From the NCBI GenBank assembly GCA_036307305.1, contig JAXJXV010000014.1, positions 248,001-312,000 of the forward strand: a stretch of 64,000 nt of DNA, in the 5' to 3' direction. The notes beneath the pieces are model-generated. The model ran no database searches. It was not told where the DNA came from and worked only from the letters and a program-made list of their open reading frames with translations. The position numbers and the translations under genes were made by a program. Positions 40,170-47,864 of this stretch are shown here, piece by piece. The stretch comes from SIG607 sp036307305. Its GTDB lineage: Bacteria; Bacillota; Clostridia; Oscillospirales; Acutalibacteraceae. How positions within the stretch are numbered: the stretch's first letter is position 1; each line of letters begins with the position of its first letter.

Positions 40170-41987
40170 ATGATTCGCGCACACGTACTTATTTGCGGCG
40201 GTACCGGATGTACCTCTTCGGGAAGTCAGTCAATTCAGAAGGAATTTACTGAACAACTTGAAAAGAACGGTTTAACTGAGGAAATTAAAATCGTACAGAC
40301 CGGTTGTTTTGGTCTTTGTGCATTAGGTCCTGTAGTTATAGTTCACCCCGAAGGTACTTTCTATAGCCGTGTAACTGTTGAAGATGTTGCTGAAATTGTT
40401 AGTGAGCATCTTCTAAAAGGTCGTATCGTTGAGCGTCTTGTTTACACAGACGGTGCTGAAGAGGACAAGGATATTGCTCATCTTTCACTTAATGATACCG
40501 CTTTCTATAAAACACAGAACCGTGTGGTTCTTCGTAACTGCGGTGTAATTGACCCTGAAAATATTGATGAATATATCGGTATGGACGGTTATGCTGCTCT
40601 TGGTAAGGTTCTTACTGAGATGACTCCTGAGGATGTAATTCAGGTTGTAACTGATTCAGGTCTTCGTGGCCGTGGCGGCGGTGGATTCCCCACAGGTCGT
40701 AAATGGGCTCTTACCGCTCCTAATAAAGCTCCACAGAAGTATGTCGTATGTAATGCCGACGAGGGTGACCCAGGTGCATTTATGGACCGTTCCGTTCTTG
40801 AAGGTGACCCACACTGTATCATAGAAGCTATGGCTATCTGCGGTTATGCTGTTGGCGCTACTCAGGGTTACGTTTACGTTCGTGCTGAGTATCCTATTGC
40901 AGTTAGAAGACTTGCTATTGCTATTGCTCAGGCTAGAGAATACGGTCTGCTCGGTAAAAACATATTCGGTTCAGGCTTTGATTTTGACCTTCATATCCGT
41001 CTTGGCGCAGGTGCATTCGTTTGCGGCGAGGAAACAGCTCTTATGGCTTCTATCGAGGGTAACCGCGGTGAACCTCGTCCACGTCCTCCTTATCCTGCAG
41101 TTAAGGGTCTTTATGAGTCTCCAACCTGTGAGAATAATGTAGAAACCTTTGCCAATATTCCTCAAATTATCCTTCGCGGTGCTGATTGGTTTGCTTCTAT
41201 GGGTACTGAAAAGAGCAAGGGTACTAAGGTATTCGCTCTTGGTGGTAATATTGAGAACACCGGTCTTGTGGAAATTCCTATGGGTACTACTCTTCGTCAT
41301 ATTATTTATGATATCGGCGGTGGTATCCCCGGTGGTAAGAAATTTAAAGCTGCTCAGACAGGTGGTCCTTCTGGTGGTTGTATCCCTGCAAATCTTATGG
41401 ATACCGAAGTTGACTATGATAACCTTACAGCTATCGGTTGTATGATGGGTTCAGGCGGACTTATCGTTATGGACGAAGATACCTGTATGGTTGATATGGC
41501 TAAGTTCTTCCTTGAATTTACCGTTGATGAGTCTTGCGGTAAATGTACTCCATGCCGTGTTGGTACAAAGCGTCTTCTTGAAATGCTTGATAAGATTACC
41601 GAAGGTAAGGGAACTCTTGAAGATATCGATAAGCTTGAAGAACTTTGTAACTATATCAAGCAGAACTCTCTTTGCGGTCTTGGACAGACTGCTCCTAACC
41701 CTGTACTCGCTACTCTTAACTTCTTCAGAGATGAGTATGTTGCTCACGTTGTAGATAAGAAGTGTCCTGCAGGTGTTTGTAAAAATCTTCTTGTATTTGA
41801 TATTGATAAGGACAAGTGTATTGGTTGCGGAATGTGTGCTAAGCAGTGTCCTGCTGACGCTATTTCCAGAACCGATTACGTAGCACCCGGTCACAAACTC
41901 GCTTCTTTTGTTATTGACACTGATAAGTGCGTTAAGTGCGGTGCTTGTATTGGTAGCTGTAAGTTTAAAGCTATCTCTAAGATATAA
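40170..41987 (+). CDS. hydB: NADH-linked [FeFe] hydrogenase subunit HydB (NuoF-like)
   Basis: Flavin- and NAD(H)-binding subunit, the probable bifurcation site in such enzymes. The 605-residue protein begins with a [2Fe-2S] thioredoxin-like domain (CGGTGCTSSGSQ, then CFGLCALGPV). The FMN/NADH core includes GRGGGGFPTGRKW and NADEGDPGAFMDRS. A 4Fe-4S motif follows (ESCGKCTPCRVG ... C). Two C-terminal 4Fe-4S motifs (CIGCGMCAKQCP and CVKCGACIGSC) lie near the end. Codon use is strongly biased (CTT, GGT, CGT), a sign of high expression. GGAGG precedes the ATG. Confidence 0.94.
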   Translation: MIRAHVLICGGTGCTSSGSQSIQKEFTEQLEKNGLTEEIKIVQTGCFGLCALGPVVIVHPEGTFYSRVTVEDVAEIVSEHLLKGRIVERLVYTDGAEEDKDIAHLSLNDTAFYKTQNRVVLRNCGVIDPENIDEYIGMDGYAALGKVLTEMTPEDVIQVVTDSGLRGRGGGGFPTGRKWALTAPNKAPQKYVVCNADEGDPGAFMDRSVLEGDPHCIIEAMAICGYAVGATQGYVYVRAEYPIAVRRLAIAIAQAREYGLLGKNIFGSGFDFDLHIRLGAGAFVCGEETALMASIEGNRGEPRPRPPYPAVKGLYESPTCENNVETFANIPQIILRGADWFASMGTEKSKGTKVFALGGNIENTGLVEIPMGTTLRHIIYDIGGGIPGGKKFKAAQTGGPSGGCIPANLMDTEVDYDNLTAIGCMMGSGGLIVMDEDTCMVDMAKFFLEFTVDESCGKCTPCRVGTKRLLEMLDKITEGKGTLEDIDKLEELCNYIKQNSLCGLGQTAPNPVLATLNFFRDEYVAHVVDKKCPAGVCKNLLVFDIDKDKCIGCGMCAKQCPADAISRTDYVAPGHKLASFVIDTDKCVKCGACIGSCKFKAISKI

Positions 41988-42005
41988 GAAAGGAGCCTGT
42001 TTATA

Positions 42006-43760
42006 ATGGAAATGCTTAATGTAAAAGTAAACGGTATTGCCGTTAGTGTGCCGAAAGGCTCCACTATTCTTGAGGCTGCCAGAATTGCAGGAGTAGAAAT
42101 TCCTACTCTCTGCTTTATGAAAGAGAAAAATGAAATAGGTGCTTGTCGTATCTGTGTAGTTGAAGCTACAGGTGCAAGAGGTCTTGTTGCTGCTTGTGTT
42201 CATCCCTGTGCTGATGGTATGGAAATTCAGACCAACACAGAGAAAATTCAGAAAGCACGTAAAACAACTCTTGAACTTATTCTTTCTACACATGATAAGA
42301 AATGTCTTTCTTGTTCACGTTCTACTAACTGTGAACTTCAAAAACTCTGTCTTGAATACGGTGTAGATGGCGCTGCTTTTGAAGGCTTCCGTCCTCAGTA
42401 TGAACTTGACACTTCTTCTCCTCATCTTGTTAGAGATAACAACAAGTGTATTCTTTGTCGTCGTTGTGTTGCTGTTTGTGAAGAACAGTATGTTAGTGTT
42501 ATCGGTGCTAACGACCGTGGTATTGATACCTCTATCGGTTGTGCATTCAAGAAAAACCTTAACGATGTTCCTTGTATATCTTGCGGTCAGTGTACTGCTG
42601 TATGTCCTACAGCTGCTCTTACCGAAAAGGATGATACTGCTCCTGTTTGGGAAGCTCTCAATAATCCTGAGAAGCACGTTGTTGTTCAGGTTGCTCCTGC
42701 TATCCGCGCTACACTTGGCGAGGCTTTTGGTATGCCTATCGGTACCAACGTTGAGGGTAAAATGGTTGCTGCTCTCAGAAGACTTGGCTTTGATAAGGTA
42801 TTTGATACCAACTTTGGCGCTGACCTTACTATTGTTGAAGAGGCTAACGAGCTTGTTGAAAGAATTAAGAACGGCGGAGTTCTTCCTATGATTACTTCCT
42901 GTTCACCTGGTTGGGTTAAGTTCTGCGAATACTTCTATCCCAATATGATTGACCATCTTTCTAGCTGTAAGTCACCTCAGCAGATGACAGGAGCTATGAT
43001 TAAGACTTACTATGCTGAAAAGACCGGCATAGATCCTCACAATATTGTTGTTGTATCTGTTATGCCTTGTACTGCTAAAAAGTTTGAAATTGGCAGAGAT
43101 GATGAGAATGCTGCAGGTCTTCCTGATGTTGATGTTGCTATCACCACAAGAGAACTTGCACGTATGATTCAGAGAGCAGGTCTTAACTTTACTGCTCTTC
43201 CTGATGAAACCTTTGATAATCCTCTTGGTGATACATCTACAGGCGCTGCTGTTATCTTTGGTGCTACCGGCGGTGTTATGGAAGCTGCTGTCAGAACTGC
43301 TAACGACTGGCTAACCGGTAAAGACAACGCTGTAGTTGCTCTTGAAGCAGTAAGAGGTACCGAAGGTCTTAAAGAGGCTACTGTTAATCTTGGCGGAACT
43401 GAACTTAAGGTTGCTGTTGCAAGTGGTGCCAAAGCCGCAAAAGAGGTTATGGACAAAATTAAATCAGGAAATCCTGACGGTTGGACCTTTATCGAAATTA
43501 TGGGTTGCCCCGGTGGTTGTGTAAACGGTGGTGGTCAGCCAATTCAACCTCAGTATGTTCGTGATACCGTTGACCTTAAAGCTGTTCGTGCAAAGGCTCT
43601 CTATTCACAGGATGAAGCTATGACATTAAGAAAGTCACATGAATCTCCTATCATTAAGGAGCTTTACGGTGAAGGTAAATGGTTTGAGGCTTACGGTTGC
43701 CATAAGGCACACGAAGCACTCCACACCACATATACCGCAAGAAAGAAATACAACTATTAA
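42006..43760 (+). CDS. hydA: NADH-dependent [FeFe] hydrogenase catalytic subunit HydA
   Basis: Reduces protons to H2 (or the reverse) with NADH and ferredoxin. It has 584 residues. An N-terminal [2Fe-2S] domain (CRICVVE) and a His-Cys3 site (HDKKCLSCSRSTNC) come first. Two 4Fe-4S motifs follow (CILCRRCVAVC and CISCGQCTAVCP). The H-cluster motifs are TSCSPGW (C299, S300), MPCTAKK (C355) and GCPGGCVNGGG (C501, C505). The C-terminal small-subunit domain ends the protein. Serine at the fourth place of the first motif differs from the TSCC consensus. AAAGGAGCC precedes the ATG, and strong codon bias suggests abundance. Confidence 0.94.
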   Translation: MEMLNVKVNGIAVSVPKGSTILEAARIAGVEIPTLCFMKEKNEIGACRICVVEATGARGLVAACVHPCADGMEIQTNTEKIQKARKTTLELILSTHDKKCLSCSRSTNCELQKLCLEYGVDGAAFEGFRPQYELDTSSPHLVRDNNKCILCRRCVAVCEEQYVSVIGANDRGIDTSIGCAFKKNLNDVPCISCGQCTAVCPTAALTEKDDTAPVWEALNNPEKHVVVQVAPAIRATLGEAFGMPIGTNVEGKMVAALRRLGFDKVFDTNFGADLTIVEEANELVERIKNGGVLPMITSCSPGWVKFCEYFYPNMIDHLSSCKSPQQMTGAMIKTYYAEKTGIDPHNIVVVSVMPCTAKKFEIGRDDENAAGLPDVDVAITTRELARMIQRAGLNFTALPDETFDNPLGDTSTGAAVIFGATGGVMEAAVRTANDWLTGKDNAVVALEAVRGTEGLKEATVNLGGTELKVAVASGAKAAKEVMDKIKSGNPDGWTFIEIMGCPGGCVNGGGQPIQPQYVRDTVDLKAVRAKALYSQDEAMTLRKSHESPIIKELYGEGKWFEAYGCHKAHEALHTTYTARKKYNY

Positions 43761-43772
43761 TTTCTTAATAAA

Positions 43773-43802
43773 AATACCCCGACCTACAGGTCGGGGTATT
43801 TC
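43773..43802. terminator. Bidirectional terminator of the hydrogenase cluster
   Basis: 13-bp GC-rich stem (43773-43785 with 43790-43802) with T/A-rich flanks, 12 bases after hydA and facing the FAD oxidoreductase gene. Confidence 0.9.
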
Positions 43803-43819
43803 ATTTATATTATTTAAAA

Positions 43820-45220
43820 TTATTCTTCAGCGATTTTTCTTCCCATAAGAACACCCATAACTGATGCCATCATAAGACCTCTTGTCCAACCGCTTGAGTC
43901 ACCAAGACAGTGCAGACCTTTAATGCTTGTGTTAAGGTTTTCGTCCATTTTAATACGGTTGCTGTAGAATTTAAGTTCAGGCGCGTATAGAAGCGTCTCT
44001 GTAGAAGCAAAACCTGGTACAACATGGTCGAGAGCTTGAATAAAATTGATGATATTGGTCATTGCGCGATAGGGAATTGCTGCGGTTATATCACCTGCAA
44101 CTGCATCAGGCAAGGTGGGTTTAAGATTTGACTGAGAAAGTTCTTTTTGCCACGTACGTTTACCGTCCAAAATGTCACCGAAACGCTGTACAAGTATATG
44201 ACCGTTAGCAAGCATATTGCTTAGTTCACCAACTTTCTGAGCATAAGCAATTGGTTGATTGAAAGGAATTTTAAAATTATGTGAAACAAGTATTGCAAGG
44301 TTTGTATTGTTTGATTTAAGTTCTTTATAAGAGTGACCGTTTACAACCGCCAGGTCATTGTCGTAATTTTCCTGACTTACAAAGCCACCAGGATTCTGAC
44401 AGAAAGTACGAACCTTATTTTTAAAAGGTCCAGGGTAGCCAATAAGTTTGGATTCATAAAGAACTTTGTTAACCTGTTCCATAACTTCGTTTCTTACTTC
44501 TACACGAACGCCTATGTCAACAGTACCCGGTTCGTGTGCTATATTGTTTTCAGCACACTGCTTTTCAAGCCATTCAGCGCCGCGTCTGCCTGTTGCAACA
44601 ATAACCTTTTTAGCACAGATTTCGAACTCCTCGTCACCTTTAGCACTGCTGATTACAGCGCCGATGCAGGTATCCCCATCAAGCAGAAGCTTCGAACATT
44701 CGTAACCGAATTTTATTTCAACACCATTGTTTAGCAAATTCTGTTCAATAGAATAATATATATCCTGAGCTTTTTCGGTACCTAAATGGCGGATAGGGCA
44801 ATCGACGAGGCGAAGTCCGGCTTGTATAGCTCTTTTACGAATTTCTTTAACTGATTCAGGGTCGCTGACTCCCTCAATATGCGTATCGGCGCCAAATTCG
44901 AGATATATACTGTCGGTATAATCAATAAGCTCTTGTGCTAAATCTTCACCAATTAAACTCGGGAGCTGACCGCCAACCTCACAGCTTAACGATAGTTTAC
45001 CGTCTGAAAAAGCTCCGGCACCTGAAAAACCTGTAGTGATATGACAGAAAGGTTTGCAGTTCACACATACTTTAGTTTTATTTTTAGGACAGCGTCTGTT
45101 TTCTATAGCCGCACCTTTTTCTATAATCATAATTTTTTCTTTACTGCCTTTTCTGATTAGTTCAAGAGCAGTGAAAATACCGGCAGGTCCGGCTCCAATG
45201 ATAAGAATGTCTGTTTTCAT
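43820..45220 (-). CDS. FAD-dependent oxidoreductase (COG2509-like)
   Basis: A 466-residue flavoprotein of the family of putative FAD-dependent dehydrogenases. The N-terminal FAD loop is DILIIGAGPAGIFTALELI. A cysteine-rich stretch (CPKNKTKVCVNCKPFCH) near residues 48-64 and the motif VIVATGRRGAEWLE follow, and the C-terminal GLHCLGDSSGWTRGLMMASV is the second FAD-binding region. Its substrate is unknown; the four nearby cysteines may bind metal or a cluster. ATG at 45220 is six bases after GAGGTG. A terminator-like hairpin sits in the leader just before the ribosome site. Confidence 0.85.
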   Translation of the reverse strand: MKTDILIIGAGPAGIFTALELIRKGSKEKIMIIEKGAAIENRRCPKNKTKVCVNCKPFCHITTGFSGAGAFSDGKLSLSCEVGGQLPSLIGEDLAQELIDYTDSIYLEFGADTHIEGVSDPESVKEIRKRAIQAGLRLVDCPIRHLGTEKAQDIYYSIEQNLLNNGVEIKFGYECSKLLLDGDTCIGAVISSAKGDEEFEICAKKVIVATGRRGAEWLEKQCAENNIAHEPGTVDIGVRVEVRNEVMEQVNKVLYESKLIGYPGPFKNKVRTFCQNPGGFVSQENYDNDLAVVNGHSYKELKSNNTNLAILVSHNFKIPFNQPIAYAQKVGELSNMLANGHILVQRFGDILDGKRTWQKELSQSNLKPTLPDAVAGDITAAIPYRAMTNIINFIQALDHVVPGFASTETLLYAPELKFYSNRIKMDENLNTSIKGLHCLGDSSGWTRGLMMASVMGVLMGRKIAEE

Positions 45221-45232
45221 ATTTTTCACCTC

Positions 45233-45281
45233 AAAAAAAGGCTTTCCGGATTCAGTAATAACTCTGAAAAAGGAAAGCCGA
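45233..45281 (-). promoter_or_regulatory. Terminator-like leader hairpin (possible attenuator)
   Basis: On the minus strand GGCTTTCC (45273-45280) pairs with GGAAAGCC (45240-45247), and a smaller inner hairpin TTCAG/CTGAA lies between. It is followed by a run of seven T just before GAGGTG. It sits between the promoter and the start codon and has the form of an intrinsic terminator. Confidence 0.6.
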
Positions 45282-45300
45282 TTTGTTGTTATTACAATTT

Positions 45301-45329
45301 ATTATAATTTAAAAATTTGACTTTGTCAA
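45301..45329 (-). promoter_or_regulatory. Promoter of the FAD oxidoreductase gene
   Basis: Minus strand TTGACA (45324-45329), 17-base spacer, TATAAT (45301-45306): perfect consensus. Transcription should start near 45294. Confidence 0.87.
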
Positions 45330-45332
45330 TGG

Positions 45333-45360
45333 TTGAAATTAATGTAATTTGTGATATAAT
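45333..45360 (+). promoter_or_regulatory. Promoter of the DUF554 gene
   Basis: TTGAAA (45333-45338), 16-base spacer, TATAAT (45355-45360), divergent from the FAD-gene promoter and four bases from it. Confidence 0.7.
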
Positions 45361-45389
45361 ATACCTAATATGTTATAGGAAGTTTTATT

Positions 45390-46082
45390 ATGATTGGTGT
45401 TTTAGTTAATACTTTTACTGTTCTTTTGGGAAGTAGTATTGGATTGCTTTTTAAAAAATTGATTTCAAAAAAAATTTGCGATGCGGTAATGGTTGCAATA
45501 GGAGCTTGTACGATTTACGTTGGCATTAATGGTTTGGTCGGTGATAATGTTCTTATCACGATTGTATCTATGGTGATAGGTGTTATTTTCGGAACAATCA
45601 TTAATATTGACGGATTGATTAATAGTTTTGGAGATTTCATTAAAAATAAGATTAATAATTCAACAGCTGCTTTTACACAGGGTTTTGTTTCTGGTTCTTT
45701 ATTATTTTGTGTCGGTGCTATGACAATTACCGGTTCTATAGCTTCCGGAATTAATGGTGATAACTCTATTATTTATGCAAAAAGTCTATTAGACCTTGTT
45801 TCATCTGCTATGCTGACAAGTGCCTTAGGCTTTGGTGTAATGGTGTCTGCTGTTTTTGTGTTTGTTTTTCAGTCTTTTCTTGTTTTAATTTCTTCTTTTG
45901 TTGCTCCGTTATTAAGTGATGCGCTTGTGAATGAAATCACTTGTGTAGGCTCTGTAATTATAATTTTGTTGGGCATTAATATTCTTGGTATCGGTAAATT
46001 CAAAATAGCAGATTTTTTGCCTGCTATATTAATATGTCCAATCATTTATTATTTGTTTGTGTTTTTATCGAGCAGTTTTTAA
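45390..46082 (+). CDS. DUF554 family membrane protein
   Basis: A 230-residue integral membrane protein with about seven hydrophobic segments. The N-terminus (GVLVNTFTVLLGSSIGLLFK) and the central SGSLLFCVGAMTITGSIASG are typical of DUF554. A transport or sensing role has been suggested for the family but is unproven. AGGAAG precedes the ATG. It is a single-gene unit between its own promoter and a weak terminator. Confidence 0.88.
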   Translation: MIGVLVNTFTVLLGSSIGLLFKKLISKKICDAVMVAIGACTIYVGINGLVGDNVLITIVSMVIGVIFGTIINIDGLINSFGDFIKNKINNSTAAFTQGFVSGSLLFCVGAMTITGSIASGINGDNSIIYAKSLLDLVSSAMLTSALGFGVMVSAVFVFVFQSFLVLISSFVAPLLSDALVNEITCVGSVIIILLGINILGIGKFKIADFLPAILICPIIYYLFVFLSSSF

Positions 46083-46093
46083 CTGCTCTTTTA
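46070..46093 (+). terminator. Weak terminator of the DUF554 gene
   Basis: 8-bp stem GAGCAGTT/AACTGCTC (46070-46077 with 46081-46088), loop TTT, then TTTTATTT, overlapping the last codons and the stop. Confidence 0.6.
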
Positions 46094-46127
46094 TTTGTTA
46101 AAATATTTATTTGAAAGGAAGTTTGCT

Positions 46128-47861
46128 TTGAAGTTCTGGTTTAAATACATAAAACCTTATTTAATAAATTTTATATTAGGTCCTATTTGTATGATTGTTG
46201 AGGTAATAGGCGAGGTAGTTATGCCTTTTTTATTGTCACGAATAATAAATATGGCAGAAGCGGGTACCCTTACCGTTCAGAAGGCGCTGTTTATTGGCTT
46301 TTTGATGATAACGGTTGCATTGCTTATGATGGCAGGCGGAGTTGGTGGCGCTTATTTTGGCGCGAAAGCCGCCGTATATTTTGCTAGTGACGTAAGACGC
46401 GATATTTATAAAAAAATTCAGAGCTTTTCTTTTAAAAGTATTGACAAGTTTTCAACAGGCTCACTCGTTACCCGTACTACTAACGACGTAACACAAATAC
46501 AGAATTTTGTAAATATGCTACTGAGAATGGCTCTCAGAAGTCCTGGTATGCTTATTGGTGCTCTTATAATGGCTATATCTTTGAATCCACAGTTGGCAAC
46601 CGTTTTTGCCGTTTCAATTCCTCTTATGATTATAGGTATTTTTATAATCATTTCTATAGGTTTTCCAAGATTTCAAAAGATGCAACATCAAATTGACGAA
46701 CTAAACAATACCGTACAGGAAAATATAAATAATCAGCGCGTTGTTAAATCCTTTGTACGTGAAGATAACGAAAAGGAAAAATTCAGAAACTCTAATTCTA
46801 AACTTAAGAATGCAGGTATGGCTGCTATGAAGGCCGTTATATTTATGCATCCTGTCAATACCATTTTTATGAATCTTACAATAGTTGCTGTTGTGTGGTT
46901 TGGAAGTAAGATGGTGCTTGACGGAAATATGCCCGTGGGTGATTTGTCTGCTTTTGTAACCTACGTTACTCAGATATTGTTCTCTCTTATGATGATTACA
47001 ATGCTTTTACTGACCTCTTCAAGAGCTCTTGCTTCAGCTAAAAGAATTAAAGAAGTGCTTCTTGACGAAACCGATATAACGGATGACGAAGCAAAATGTA
47101 AGGATAAAAGAATCGAGAACGGAAAAATCGAGTTAAAAAACGTATCATTCAGATATTATAAAAATAGCAGTGACAAGGTTCTTGACGATATTAATTTGAC
47201 AATAGAAGCCGGTTCTACCGTAGGAATTATCGGTTCTACAGGTTGCGGTAAAACAACCCTTGTTTCTATGCTGCCGCGGCTTTATGACGTTGATGAGGGC
47301 AGTGTTTTAATTGACGGTATTGACGTTCGTGATTACAGTATTTTTAATCTTCGCGAAGATGTTGGTATGGTGCTTCAAAAAAACGTCCTGTTTTCAGGTA
47401 CAATTGCTGATAACTTAAGTTGGGGAAATATGGACGCCAGTATGGAAGAAATTATGGAAGCTGCTGAATACGCACAGGCAGATAAGTTTGTTAAAGGTTT
47501 TTCTATGGGTTATGATACTGAGCTTGGAGAGGGTGGAAACACTGTTTCAGGCGGTCAGAAGCAAAGACTTTGTATTGCAAGAGCGCTTCTGAAAAAACCT
47601 AAGATTCTTATATTAGATGATTCAACAAGCGCAGTAGACACAGCAACCGAAACTATGATTAATAAAGCCTTTAGTGAACATCTGCAAGAAACGACAAAAA
47701 TTATTATTGCTCAGCGTATATCGTCGGTAAAATCTGCCGATATGATTGTTGTTATGAACGACGGCAGAATAACGGGTGTAGGCGACCATAACTATCTTTT
47801 AGAAAATAATAATGAATACAGGGAAATATATCAGTCGCAGACTAACGAAAAGGAGGAGTAA
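46128..47861 (+). CDS. ABC exporter half-transporter, degenerate-site subunit
   Basis: A 577-residue fused membrane-domain/ATPase subunit. Six transmembrane helices (about residues 10-310) carry FASDVRRDIYKKIQSFSF-like coupling sequence. The nucleotide-binding domain has GSTGCGKTTLV (Walker A, near 368), VSGGQKQ (signature, near 472) and LDDSTSAVD (Walker B, near 497). The catalytic glutamate is replaced by aspartate (LDD instead of LDE). This is characteristic of one partner of heterodimeric exporters with one dead site. A TTG start at 46128 is chosen for AAAGGAAG five bases upstream. The partner gene follows after three bases. Confidence 0.88.
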   Translation: MKFWFKYIKPYLINFILGPICMIVEVIGEVVMPFLLSRIINMAEAGTLTVQKALFIGFLMITVALLMMAGGVGGAYFGAKAAVYFASDVRRDIYKKIQSFSFKSIDKFSTGSLVTRTTNDVTQIQNFVNMLLRMALRSPGMLIGALIMAISLNPQLATVFAVSIPLMIIGIFIIISIGFPRFQKMQHQIDELNNTVQENINNQRVVKSFVREDNEKEKFRNSNSKLKNAGMAAMKAVIFMHPVNTIFMNLTIVAVVWFGSKMVLDGNMPVGDLSAFVTYVTQILFSLMMITMLLLTSSRALASAKRIKEVLLDETDITDDEAKCKDKRIENGKIELKNVSFRYYKNSSDKVLDDINLTIEAGSTVGIIGSTGCGKTTLVSMLPRLYDVDEGSVLIDGIDVRDYSIFNLREDVGMVLQKNVLFSGTIADNLSWGNMDASMEEIMEAAEYAQADKFVKGFSMGYDTELGEGGNTVSGGQKQRLCIARALLKKPKILILDDSTSAVDTATETMINKAFSEHLQETTKIIIAQRISSVKSADMIVVMNDGRITGVGDHNYLLENNNEYREIYQSQTNEKEE

Positions 47862-47864
47862 GCT

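Noticed and set aside
41451..42293. Long open frame (280 codons) antisense to hydB/hydA
   Set aside because: It is a shadow of the strongly biased codon use of the hydrogenase genes and crosses the gap between two confident CDS.
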